This document shows positions 33,802-41,892 of a stretch of DNA of 64,000 nucleotides, piece by piece; position 1 is the first letter of the stretch, and every line of letters begins with the position of its first letter. Below the pieces are notes generated by a model that was given only the letters and a program-made list of their open reading frames with translations, ran no database searches and was not told where the DNA came from. This stretch comes from Candidatus Omnitrophota bacterium (GTDB taxonomy: Bacteria > Hinthialibacterota > Hinthialibacteria > Hinthialibacterales > JAKPRU01). The stretch covers positions 52,504 through 116,503 of the forward strand of contig JAKQSI010000090.1 of the NCBI GenBank assembly GCA_029570205.1, in the 5' to 3' direction. A program made the translations under genes and the position numbers.

Positions 33802-34526
33802 CGTTTCTCCGCCCGTCCTATCTCCTGGGGTGTGGCCCCCAGGGTTTTGAGGATTTCACGGGCCATCAGCCGATATCCTTTGGGATTCATGTGAACCCCA
33901 TCCGTGGTGAGGACATTTTCTGTGGTTCGTTTCTGTCGGTATTGTTTGAGGAACGCATCGAAAAGATCGCAAAGAAGCAGTTTCTTTTCTTTGGCCAGGT
34001 CGCGAAGAAAAGCATTATATTCCGCCAGTTTGATGTTCTCCGCCCCGTCGGGATTCTCGAAAATCGGAGTCGCCGTGAGAAGCAGAATCTCGATCCCGGC
34101 CGCCCGGCAGCGCTCGACTATCTCCGTCATGTTCTTTTGATAGTCTTCCAGCGGAATACCCTGCGGCGGCGTGTGATTGAAATGCCACACATCGTTCACG
34201 CCACATGAGATGCTCACCCAATCCGGCTTCTTGTCGATTACATCGGTTTGCAGTCGGGCCAACATGTCATTCGACTTATGTCCGCTGATGCCCGCGTTCA
34301 GAGATTCCACTTCGTACCCGTTCACCTCGCAGAACAGCCGGAACAGAGTGATATATCCTTCTGCAGTCGTTCCCGCCTCGGTGATACTGTCGCCCAGAAA
34401 AACAATCCGATCCCCGTCTCGAAGGATGAAGGATTTCGGCGGATCGGCAGCGCTCCCATCGGGACTACCGATTGGAATCGCCGTACATCCGAGTACGAGA
34501 TGAAGAAGGATTCTCTTCGATGTCAT
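33777..34526 (-). CDS. Exported SGNH/GDSL-type esterase
   Basis: 249 aa. AAAGGACAGAGA precedes ATG 34526; signal peptide to about residue 27. SGNH blocks: FLGDSITE with Ser47, the Gly in SLNAGISGHKSN, Asn111 in SCGVNDV, and TDGVHMNPKGY with catalytic Asp209 and His212. Such enzymes remove acetyl or other acyl groups from polysaccharides, or act as lipases. Directly upstream of and overlapping the sulfatase, so deacetylation and desulfation of the same glycan is a reasonable inference. Confidence 0.9.
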   Translation of the reverse strand: MTSKRILLHLVLGCTAIPIGSPDGSAADPPKSFILRDGDRIVFLGDSITEAGTTAEGYITLFRLFCEVNGYEVESLNAGISGHKSNDMLARLQTDVIDKKPDWVSISCGVNDVWHFNHTPPQGIPLEDYQKNMTEIVERCRAAGIEILLLTATPIFENPDGAENIKLAEYNAFLRDLAKEKKLLLCDLFDAFLKQYRQKRTTENVLTTDGVHMNPKGYRLMAREILKTLGATPQEIGRAEKRWELQNNL

Positions 34527-34551
34527 TTCTCTGTCCTTTCACACAAATGTT

Positions 34552-34622
34552 TGGGCAACCACGGGGGGCTGCCCAAACGAATCCTATCGCCGGTAGGGGC
34601 AGACCCCCGTGCCTGCCCGATT
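34552..34622. repeat. Family E repeats, two units
   Basis: GGGCAACCACGGGGGGCTGCCC (34554-34575) and a second unit GTAGGGGCAGACCCCCGTGCC (34592-34612) fill the gap between the SGNH gene and the cytochrome gene. Confidence 0.55.
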
Positions 34623-34647
34623 GCGTTCGCGCCTGCCCGATTATGAT

Positions 34648-35805
34648 CTACTTCTCCTTCAATGACAGAATCCACGGCACAATCACGTCCGTCTCCGCTT
34701 CTGTGAGAGCGAAACTCCCCATGGCTCCTATCGGATTTTCGCGTATCCCTAACTGTTTCGCATTGTCCGTCGATGGATTCAGCAGCCAGACACGCAGGGT
34801 TTCACGGCTCCGTTTCGCCGCGTCTTCCAACGGTCCCCCCACACCACCACCTGCCGCTCCCCGGTCGCCGACAGAATGACAGGCCAGGCAGGTCTTCGCC
34901 GTCAGAATGCTCTCCACTCCTTCCATCGACACATTCTCCGAAACCGGTTGGCGGAATCCGTAGATACTTGAGAGAGCCTCCAGGAGCGCATTCACCTGTC
35001 CCGGAGTCAGGTGGACTCCCGCCATGTCACCCGTCGGATTCTCCCGGATATTGAACTGCTTCGCATTCTGCTCGGTCGGTTCCAGCAGGAATTCCCGCAA
35101 CTCGTCCTCTGTGCGGCTCGCTACGGCTTCCAACCCTCCGCCGGGATTCGGCTGCCCCTCGCCGTTCATCGAATGACAGACCAGGCACCCCATCATCGAC
35201 ACACGCTGTTCCGTCGGCATGGATCCCAAGTCCAGGAAAACCTGTGCCTGCCTGTGCGCCGAGAATGTCACGAGGGACAGCAATGGAAATACGCCCGCAA
35301 GGATGAAAAGCGGTGTCGAAAACGGTCGAAGACAATCTTTCAATTTCCGAAACACAACTACACAAATCCCCGCTCCACCGACCAATACCATGAACCAGAC
35401 CAATTTATCGAACCAGCCGGGAAACGGTACATAATGCGGGGTCGGGTGGAGAAGAAGGATAATCCAGGAGAGAGCCAGAAAAATCGCGCCTGCGCGAAGC
35501 GAGGCAAAACGGTCCTCCAGCGAAAGCGCCCCCACCGCAAGGCCGCTGCCGACAATCAGTCCCAACGATCCGATCGCAAACATCTCGGCGGCGTCCCCTG
35601 CCATCAGCCTGGCCCAGTAAATCGTCTCGTTCTGTCGAACATGGAGCAGTACAAACCAGCAGCAGGCCAGCGTCAACGGCCCCATGATCGAAGCGATCAG
35701 CGCGCCGATCTCTTTCCAGAGAGGCTTTTTCGCAAGTCCGCCCGCAAGAATAACCAGCCCGCCCAAAGCAAACAAAACCAGCCCGGTCTCTATAAGCCAA
35801 ATCAT
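34648..35805 (-). CDS. Membrane-bound di-haem cytochrome c
   Basis: 385 aa. CCAGGAGGAATATCCTT precedes the ATG. About five hydrophobic helices fill residues 1-185; the rest is a soluble region with two c-type haem sites, CLVCH (C207-C210-H211) and CLACH (C306-C309-H310). The two haem domains are similar to each other (LLEPTEQNAKQFNIRENPTGDM versus LLNPSTDNAKQLGIRENPIGAM), a duplication. The Met in IGAM or TGDM could be axial ligands. Probably passes electrons between quinol or periplasmic carriers and the di-haem peroxidase encoded 51 bases upstream on the same strand. Confidence 0.85.
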   Translation of the reverse strand: MIWLIETGLVLFALGGLVILAGGLAKKPLWKEIGALIASIMGPLTLACCWFVLLHVRQNETIYWARLMAGDAAEMFAIGSLGLIVGSGLAVGALSLEDRFASLRAGAIFLALSWIILLLHPTPHYVPFPGWFDKLVWFMVLVGGAGICVVVFRKLKDCLRPFSTPLFILAGVFPLLSLVTFSAHRQAQVFLDLGSMPTEQRVSMMGCLVCHSMNGEGQPNPGGGLEAVASRTEDELREFLLEPTEQNAKQFNIRENPTGDMAGVHLTPGQVNALLEALSSIYGFRQPVSENVSMEGVESILTAKTCLACHSVGDRGAAGGGVGGPLEDAAKRSRETLRVWLLNPSTDNAKQLGIRENPIGAMGSFALTEAETDVIVPWILSLKEK

Positions 35806-35856
35806 AAGGATATTCCTCCTGGAGATTTCCGGCGGGTCACAAGCCCGCCTCCGTGG

Positions 35857-36897
35857 TCAGGGTAGTTTCGGTTCTTTCACAACCGGATATTCGCCGGAAA
35901 GCGCTTTCATAAACTCCACAAGTTGATCGATCTCATCCGGTGTCAATTTCGGCATGGCACGGAAAATCGGAAACAGGTTGGGATTATCCCGCCCGCCGGC
36001 GGCCATGAACCGAACCGCCTCGTCCAGGTTTTTGACACTGCCGTCGTGGAAATACGGCGCAGTGTTGGCGATTTCCCGAAGCGCCGGGGCACGAAATGCT
36101 CCCTTGTCCGACTCAAGACCGGTCACCTTCATCCGTCCCAAATCCGGCTCTTTCTTGTCCATGCCCACACCGGCATTGTAAAAACTCGCCCCGGTAAACA
36201 GCGGAGGCGTATGGCAGGTGATGCACAGCGCTTTCCCCTTGAACAGTTCGTATCCGGCTTTCGCCTTCGGGCTGAGCGCATTACTGTCACCATTTACGAA
36301 TTTGTCATAAGGAGAGTTCCCGGACAGGATGGTTCGCTCGAACGCCGCAATGGCCTTTGTAATGGTGTCTTTGCTCGCGGGCGCTCCGAAAACCTGCTGA
36401 AATCGCTTCTGATACTCCGGAATGGTATTCAGATCGGCAGCGACATCGGCCATCTTCGCTCCCATTTCAATGGGATTCTCCACCGGGCCGCCTGCCTGGT
36501 GCTCCAGATCGGGTTCACGCCCGTCCCAGAACATCGTGCTCATGTACGCGGTGTTGATTACAGTCGGCGCATTCCGGTTTCCTTTTTTGCCGTCGATCCC
36601 TTCGGAAACCGGCTTTGGTTCGGCATAAGCGTAGTCCGGGATATGACAAGTTGCGCAGGAAATGTCCTTTTTCTTGCTGAGGCGCTTGTCGAAATAAAGC
36701 ATCCTGCCCAGTTCGACCTTCTCAACCGTCATCGGATTGTCCGCGGGAATCGGCGCCGGACGAAGCCCCAGCGGAACCTGAATCTCGTAGGGAGTCTGAG
36801 CCGACACCGTTGAAGTACCGATACAGATAGCGAACAACGCTCCTGCCGCAAGGACAACAACCATTGTCAACGGAGAAACGCTGAATTTCCGATCCAT
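35857..36897 (-). CDS. Di-haem cytochrome c peroxidase (MauG/CcpA family)
   Basis: 346 aa from 36897 (GGAGGTG upstream). Signal peptide to ~33. Two haem motifs: CATCH (C81, C84, H85) and CITCH (C225, C228, H229). Typical blocks VELGRMLYFDKRLS, NRNAPTVINTAYMSTMFWDGRE, AFRAPALREIANTAPYFHDGSV are present. It reduces hydrogen peroxide in the periplasm, or oxidises a protein or small substrate as MauG relatives do. First gene of the minus-strand run with the membrane cytochrome, SGNH esterase and sulfatase. Confidence 0.95.
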   Translation of the reverse strand: MDRKFSVSPLTMVVVLAAGALFAICIGTSTVSAQTPYEIQVPLGLRPAPIPADNPMTVEKVELGRMLYFDKRLSKKKDISCATCHIPDYAYAEPKPVSEGIDGKKGNRNAPTVINTAYMSTMFWDGREPDLEHQAGGPVENPIEMGAKMADVAADLNTIPEYQKRFQQVFGAPASKDTITKAIAAFERTILSGNSPYDKFVNGDSNALSPKAKAGYELFKGKALCITCHTPPLFTGASFYNAGVGMDKKEPDLGRMKVTGLESDKGAFRAPALREIANTAPYFHDGSVKNLDEAVRFMAAGGRDNPNLFPIFRAMPKLTPDEIDQLVEFMKALSGEYPVVKEPKLP

Positions 36898-37105
36898 TTT
36901 GTTGCACCTCCACGGGAGATTCAAAAAGATGACCGATTCTATCGAATTCTCCCGGGAAAGTCACTATCCGTCGTCTGCCGAAATCGCCGGATTCATCGTC
37001 CCCCATAAACACCATGGATACCCTTCTGCCTCCTATTCTGATTCAATAATGTTCTGTAATCGGATTGTTCTACAGAAACTCCAGGCCGTCGCATTTCGAA
37101 AAGTT

Positions 37106-37148
37106 CCCTCTTCTCCCTCTCCCTTTGAGATAGGATTGGGGTGAGGGT
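37106..37148. repeat. Family D repeat (CTCCCTCTCCC...GGTGAGGG type)
   Basis: CCCTCTTCTCCCTCTCCC, a short centre, and GGATTGGGGTGAGGG. It lies in the divergent gap upstream of the cation transporter and makes an upstream GTG start at 37141 unlikely. Confidence 0.55.
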
Positions 37149-37173
37149 TCTTGCAGCACAACAGAGTTTTCTC

Positions 37174-38109
37174 ATGTCAGGAGATCCTGCCATTTCTCAT
37201 TTCACGGAACGAGCGGGCGATCCCCATACCGATGTGGTCCTTCGCGTTACCTGGATCGGCCTGGCGATCAACACGGTCCTGTTCGCATTCAAATTATTCG
37301 CGGGGATCATCGGCCGCAGCCAGGTGGTGGTGGCGGACGCCATTCACAGTCTATCGGACAGCAGCACAGATGTGGCGATTGTGATCGGCGTTCGCTATTG
37401 GTCACAGCCTCCCGATGAGAATCATCCGCACGGTCATCGGCGAATCGAGACCGTCATCACGGCGTTCATTGCGCTCGCGTTGGGCGCTGTCGGAGTTGGA
37501 TTGATCTATAACGGCTTGGTAACCCTGCATGAGCGGCACGAAGAACCTCCCGGCTGGATCGCGTTCATCGCGGCAGTCATCTCAATTGTTACAAAGGAAA
37601 TCCTGTATCGCTGGACCATCTCGGTGGGGCGTCGCATCCGATCCCAGGCGATGATCGCGAACGCCTGGCATCATCGTTCGGATGCCTTCAGCTCCATTCC
37701 TGCCGCCCTGGCTGTGGCCGGCGCGGCCATCCATCCCTCCTGGTCCTTTCTGGATCATGTAGGCGCCGTGGTGGTCTCGCTGTTTATTCTTCAGGCCGCC
37801 TGGAAATTAGGCTGGCCTGCATTGCAGCAGCTGATCGATTCGGGAGCCTCCCGGGTGGATTGCGAACAAATTCGCGCCATCGCTCTCGCCACAGAAAACG
37901 TTATTGCCGTCCACGCTATTCGGACTCGCCATATCGGTTCCGGCCTTCAGGTTGATCTTCACGTCCTCGTGGATGGCGCGATGACTGTCCGCGAAGGACA
38001 TAATATCTCCCGCGAGGTGAAACGTCGCCTGCTGGAAATGGGACCGGATATCGCGGATGTTGTGGTTCACCTGGAACCTTACGAGGAATCCCAGAAAGAT
38101 CGCCGGTGA
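37174..38109 (+). CDS. Cation diffusion facilitator (CDF) metal transporter
   Basis: 311 aa from ATG 37174; the ribosome site is weak. Six hydrophobic helices. CDF metal-site residues are visible: HSLSDSSTD in helix 2 (H...D...D), and ANAWHHRSDAFSS in helix 5 (H..D), plus HPHGHRRIET between them. The C-terminal cytoplasmic domain contains HAIRTRHIGSGLQVDLHVLVDG and DIADVVVHLEP, the usual dimer/metal-sensing fold. It exports divalent metal such as Zn, Mn or Fe using protons; which one cannot be read. Confidence 0.9.
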   Translation: MSGDPAISHFTERAGDPHTDVVLRVTWIGLAINTVLFAFKLFAGIIGRSQVVVADAIHSLSDSSTDVAIVIGVRYWSQPPDENHPHGHRRIETVITAFIALALGAVGVGLIYNGLVTLHERHEEPPGWIAFIAAVISIVTKEILYRWTISVGRRIRSQAMIANAWHHRSDAFSSIPAALAVAGAAIHPSWSFLDHVGAVVVSLFILQAAWKLGWPALQQLIDSGASRVDCEQIRAIALATENVIAVHAIRTRHIGSGLQVDLHVLVDGAMTVREGHNISREVKRRLLEMGPDIADVVVHLEPYEESQKDRR

Positions 38110-38182
38110 TTCTTGCCTTAACACGGATGCGGCAAGGCGCTATGTTTCTCACAAGGCAATGTTGTTCAGTCAGGGAGGGCGA

Positions 38183-38230
38183 GGCTCCTGCCGAGCCGCG
38201 AATGACAGGAAAATCGGCTTGGCAGGAGCC
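38183..38230. repeat. Family G inverted repeat (GGCTCCTGCC type)
   Basis: GGCTCCTGCCGAGCCG (38183-38198) faces CGGCTTGGCAGGAGCC (38215-38230) across a 16-base spacer with one mismatch. It lies between the CDF gene and kdsB; a terminator role is possible. Confidence 0.7.
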
Positions 38231-38318
38231 TTGCTTTGCCGAACTGCATGACATGGCCTGAACGGGATGTCGTGCCTAGCACAGCCCGAAAAATCACCCT
38301 ATGGAAAGAGGTTGTCTT

Positions 38319-39095
38319 ATGTCCGTTATCGGTATCATTCCGTCCCGCTATGGTTCCACCCGTCTTCCCGGCAAGCCCCTGGCCCTGATTGCAGGTAAAA
38401 GCCTGGTCCGGCGTGTCTATGAACAGGCCCGGAAATGCAAAACACTGGACATGGTTTGCGTGGCCACTGATGACCAGCGAATCGTGGATGAGGTAAAACG
38501 GATCGGGGGCCACGCGGTCATGACCTCGCCCAACCACCCCTCCGGAACCGATCGGATCGCCGAGACTGTCACTATTCTCGAAAAAGACGGTATTACTCCC
38601 CCGGAAATTGTGGTGAATATCCAGGGTGATATGCCCTTTGTCGATCCCCGTATGATCGATGAACTGGTCGAACCCATGCTGGCGGATCCTTCCATCCCGA
38701 TGGGAACCTCGGTGTACCGCATCATGTGCGAGGAGGACTATCACAACCCCGCCGTCGTAAAAACCGTAATGGATCTCAATGGGTTCGCCATGTACTTCTC
38801 ACGGTCCTTAATTCCTTATCCGCGCATGAAAACCGGCATCCCGGTTTATGACCACCTGGGTATCTACGTTTACCGGCGAGACTTTCTTTTCACACTTGCC
38901 CAATTGAGTCCCACACCATTAGAGAAAGAAGAATCGCTCGAACAGCTTCGTGTTCTGGAACACGGGTACAAGATCCGGGTAGTGAAAACAGCCTGTGCGG
39001 ATGCCACTTTCCTTGGTTTCGCTATCGACACTCCCGAGGACATCAAACGCGCGGAGGAGATGCTGCAAGAACGCGGGATCAAGGACCCGGAATAG
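38319..39095 (+). CDS. kdsB: 3-deoxy-manno-octulosonate cytidylyltransferase
   Basis: 258 aa. AGAGG eight bases before ATG 38319. It activates KDO with CTP to CMP-KDO for lipopolysaccharide core synthesis. Seen: IIPSRYGSTRLPGKPL, VATDDQRI, TSPNHPSGTDRIAE, VVNIQGDMPFVDP, YFSRSLIPYPR, and HLGIYVYRRDFL, all characteristic of KdsB. Its presence supports an outer membrane containing KDO-type LPS. Flanked on both sides by repeats; no other kds gene in the window. Confidence 0.95.
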   Translation: MSVIGIIPSRYGSTRLPGKPLALIAGKSLVRRVYEQARKCKTLDMVCVATDDQRIVDEVKRIGGHAVMTSPNHPSGTDRIAETVTILEKDGITPPEIVVNIQGDMPFVDPRMIDELVEPMLADPSIPMGTSVYRIMCEEDYHNPAVVKTVMDLNGFAMYFSRSLIPYPRMKTGIPVYDHLGIYVYRRDFLFTLAQLSPTPLEKEESLEQLRVLEHGYKIRVVKTACADATFLGFAIDTPEDIKRAEEMLQERGIKDPE

Positions 39096-39130
39096 AAACC
39101 GGCGGGGCTGACCGCCAGACGTGGGTATAG

Positions 39131-39243
39131 CCCTCTCTCACCGCAACCCTCTTCCGGCGGGAGAGAGAGAAAAGATTTCGTCGAATGCAGGGGCAATTCA
39201 CGAATTGCCCCTGCATTCATTCCGGTAAAGGCCGGAATCCAGG
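39131..39243. repeat. Cluster of Family D, perfect hairpin and Family A repeats
   Basis: 39131-39170 is a Family D variant. 39183-39218 is a perfect 17-bp stem with a 2-base loop (GAATGCAGGGGCAATTC and its complement). 39219-39243 is a Family A unit directly abutting it. They separate convergent kdsB and rhodanese genes and may act as bidirectional terminators, though no long T-run is seen. Confidence 0.75.
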
Positions 39244-39275
39244 CTATTGTGTCGTCGTGCGGCAAAATCCCAACG

Positions 39276-39701
39276 TCACTTGTACGATTCCCAGTCGGAA
39301 ACCGCCGATGGTTCCTGGTAGGGGCCTGTCTCGATGGGAGCATTCGGCAGCGCGGCGAATGAGGAATACTTGCCCATATTGGCGACGCGGGCAAATCCCT
39401 TCGATTCCAGAAAACTCGCGGCGCTTGCAGAGCGTGACCCGAATGCACAGTAGACAATAATCAACTTGTCTGCCGGCAGCTCATTCCATCGTTCCTGAAG
39501 CACGCCGCCGAACCACGGCATGAGAATGCTTCCCGCGACATGCCCGCTTTCGTACTCGGCAGGTTCACGCACATCCAGAAAGATGGCATCCGGCGAGTTG
39601 ACATACGCCAGCGCCTCCTGGGCTGTGATCGACTGGACGACGGATACTACAGCGTTCGACAAGAGATACGATAAACAGGTGAGTATAAACTTCCGAACCA
39701 T
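39276..39701 (-). CDS. Exported or membrane-anchored rhodanese-domain protein
   Basis: 141 aa from 39701 (AAAGGG upstream). The first ~27 residues are a signal peptide or anchor (FILTCLSYLLSNAVVSVV). The rhodanese domain has LDVREPAEYESGHVAGS and the active-site loop YCAFGSRSA with Cys85. It transfers sulfane sulfur or handles thiol or cyanide chemistry, probably in the periplasm. The start codon lies in a perfect 16-base palindrome (39693-39708). Divergent from the FAD oxidoreductase gene. Confidence 0.85.
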   Translation of the reverse strand: MVRKFILTCLSYLLSNAVVSVVQSITAQEALAYVNSPDAIFLDVREPAEYESGHVAGSILMPWFGGVLQERWNELPADKLIIVYCAFGSRSASAASFLESKGFARVANMGKYSSFAALPNAPIETGPYQEPSAVSDWESYK

Positions 39702-39708
39702 GGTTCGG
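39693..39708. promoter_or_regulatory. Perfect 16-bp palindrome over the rhodanese start codon
   Basis: CCGAACCATGGTTCGG. In mRNA it could pair with itself and mask the start, or be bound by a dimeric regulator. May be chance. Confidence 0.3.
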
Positions 39709-39881
39709 CCCTTTCCATTCCATTCGAATGGCGGGTCTCCCCGCGCTCTTAAAAAATATAACATATCGTGTGAAATCCCTGGAGTGCGGGAGCGCAGCTC
39801 CCGCCTATCCGTCTCTTGGAAATACCGTCCCCGATGGAGTACATTCCAGATCCTATATCTTCACATCGGAGGGATCGAACC

Positions 39882-41597
39882 ATGAACCGTCGATCGTTTC
39901 TTACAAGCGCCGCTGTTGGAGTCCCCTCTGTGATGACTGTTACTGCCTCATCTGCGCAAAATGTTACTGCTGAAGTCCGCAAGTCTTCTGAAATAGCCGC
40001 CGACCTGGTTGTGGTCGGCGGAGGCTTGGGCGGCTGCGCGGCAGCGCTGGCTGGTTTACGGAACAACCTCCGTGTGGTTCTCACCGAGGAGACCGATTGG
40101 CTCGGCGGACAGATGACCCAACAGGCTGTCCCGCCGGATGAACATCCGTGGATCGAATCATTTGGGGCGACACGTCTGTATCGGGAATTGCGCACACGAA
40201 TTCGCGAGTATTACCGACGTAATTATCCGCTCACTCCCGCTGCCCGAAGCGCGCCGTTTCTTAATCCGGGAAATGGCGGGGTGTCGAAACTGTGCCATGA
40301 GCCGCGTGTCTGTCTCGCCGTGCTGGATGAACTCCTCGCCCCCTATCTGAGCGGACAGCGGCTGATATTGCTCATGCAGCACAAGGCCGTTGCCGCCGAA
40401 ACAGACCGGGACACGGTATCCTCTGTTACCGTGGAAAGCCACGTGACCGGCAACCGGGCGGCGCTGCGTGCGCCGTATTTTATCGATGCGACCGAGCTGG
40501 GCGATCTGCTTCCGCTCACGAAAACCGAGTATGTCACCGGCTTTGAATCGAAAAAAGAAACCGGCGAACTTCATGCGCCCGACACTGCTCAGCCGCGGAA
40601 TATCCAATCCTGCACCTGGTGTTTTGCGATGGACTACCTCGAAGGTGAGAACCATGTGATCGACAAACCCGAAATGTACGATTTCTGGCGCGATTTCGTT
40701 CCGGCGCTTACCCCGCCCTGGCCCGGAAAACAACTCAGCTGGACTTACACGCATCCTGTCACTTTGGAGCCATATACACGTTATTGTGATCCCGTTCTGG
40801 AAAGCGCGGGAACGCAGCGGGGATTGTGGCATTATCGGCGGATTGCGCACCGCGAGAATTTCGCACCCGGTACCTATCTCAGCGACATCACCCTCGTGAA
40901 CTGGCCTCTCAACGACTATGTTTGCGGCAATCTGTTCGATGTTCCCGCCAAACAGATCGAGAAAAGTTTCCGGGAAGCGAAACAACTGAGCCTGTCGCTG
41001 TTTTATTGGATGCAGACCGAAGCGCCGCGACAGGATGGGGGAACCGGCTGGCCGGGACTTCGTCTTCGCGGCGATCTTACCGGAACCGAGGATGGCCTTG
41101 CGAAATACCCATACATTCGAGAATCCCGTCGAATCAAGGCCGAGTTTACCGTCCTGGAACAGCACGTCGGAACCGACATGCGTATGCAGCTGACCGGAAA
41201 GAGCAAAGAAGAGGTAACCGCCGAGGCATTCCCCGATTCGGTCGGAGTCGGCAGTTACCGGATCGACCTGCACCCCAGCGCCGGCGGCGACAATTATATC
41301 GACATCAGTTCCCTGCCTTTTCAGATTCCGCTCGGCGCTCTTATTCCGCAACGGGCTGAGAATCTCCTCGCAGGCTGCAAGAACCTGGGGGTAACCCATA
41401 TCACAAACGGTTGTTATCGCTTGCACCCGGTGGAATGGAACATCGGTGAATCCGCCGGTGCGCTGGCGGCCTTCTGCCTGGAAAAAAAGGAAAAGCCTCG
41501 CGCTGTAAGAAATACTCCAAAATTGCTGGAGGAGTTCCAGAAAGCCATTCAAAGTCAGGGTATCGAGATTCAATGGCCAAAGGTGACGCCCAGATGA
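39882..41597 (+). CDS. Tat-exported FAD-dependent oxidoreductase (FAD_oxidored type)
   Basis: 571 aa from ATG 39882 (GGAGGGA upstream). Tat motif NRRSFLTSAAVG. The dinucleotide fold VVVGGGLGGCAAALAGLR and EETDWLGGQMTQQAVPPDE match the FAD-dependent oxidoreductases often named xanthan-lyase-associated. Later AGCKNLGVTHITNGCYRLHPVEWNIGESAGALAAFC is the family's C-terminal FAD-contact region. These proteins are common near sulfatases and glycoside hydrolases, and their substrates are unknown. Downstream an SSS symporter gene lies on the same strand after a 295-base gap filled with repeats. Confidence 0.88.
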   Translation: MNRRSFLTSAAVGVPSVMTVTASSAQNVTAEVRKSSEIAADLVVVGGGLGGCAAALAGLRNNLRVVLTEETDWLGGQMTQQAVPPDEHPWIESFGATRLYRELRTRIREYYRRNYPLTPAARSAPFLNPGNGGVSKLCHEPRVCLAVLDELLAPYLSGQRLILLMQHKAVAAETDRDTVSSVTVESHVTGNRAALRAPYFIDATELGDLLPLTKTEYVTGFESKKETGELHAPDTAQPRNIQSCTWCFAMDYLEGENHVIDKPEMYDFWRDFVPALTPPWPGKQLSWTYTHPVTLEPYTRYCDPVLESAGTQRGLWHYRRIAHRENFAPGTYLSDITLVNWPLNDYVCGNLFDVPAKQIEKSFREAKQLSLSLFYWMQTEAPRQDGGTGWPGLRLRGDLTGTEDGLAKYPYIRESRRIKAEFTVLEQHVGTDMRMQLTGKSKEEVTAEAFPDSVGVGSYRIDLHPSAGGDNYIDISSLPFQIPLGALIPQRAENLLAGCKNLGVTHITNGCYRLHPVEWNIGESAGALAAFCLEKKEKPRAVRNTPKLLEEFQKAIQSQGIEIQWPKVTPR

Positions 41598-41599
41598 TT

Positions 41600-41800
41600 G
41601 GGGATTGCGGATTGTGAACGGTGGGGCAGGCCTCTGCGCCTGCCTGGTCACGCATCCTGTGGGATCTTGTCCCCTCTCCCTCCGGGAGAGGGTCAGGGTG
41701 AGGGGCTTCCGGGTAGCTGATAACTGTTCCATTTGTGCTATCGCCGCGCCCTGTCCTCTCCGTCCATTCTTCTTCTCTTCAATCCGCAATCCACAACCCG
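41600..41800. repeat. Repeat-rich gap: nested inverted repeats including a clean Family D hairpin
   Basis: 41672-41680 and 41684-41692 form CCCTCTCCC / GGGAGAGGG followed by TCAGGGTGAGGGG (Family D). Around it, GGATTGCGGATTG near 41600 is inverted at CAATCCGCAATCC near 41779. A GGGGCAGGCCTCTGCGCCTGCC unit is at ~41623. No gene seen. Confidence 0.65.
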
Positions 41801-41892
41801 CAATTCCATGATCCACTGTTGACAAAGGCCCCCGCGCTCTCGACAATCCTCGAACCGAGTCGCCCCATTCTGATGAAAAGAGAGCTTGGCCT

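Noticed and set aside
40158-41846. Minus-strand 562-residue ORF
   Set aside because: Antisense of the Tat-exported FAD oxidoreductase and of the repeat-rich gap.
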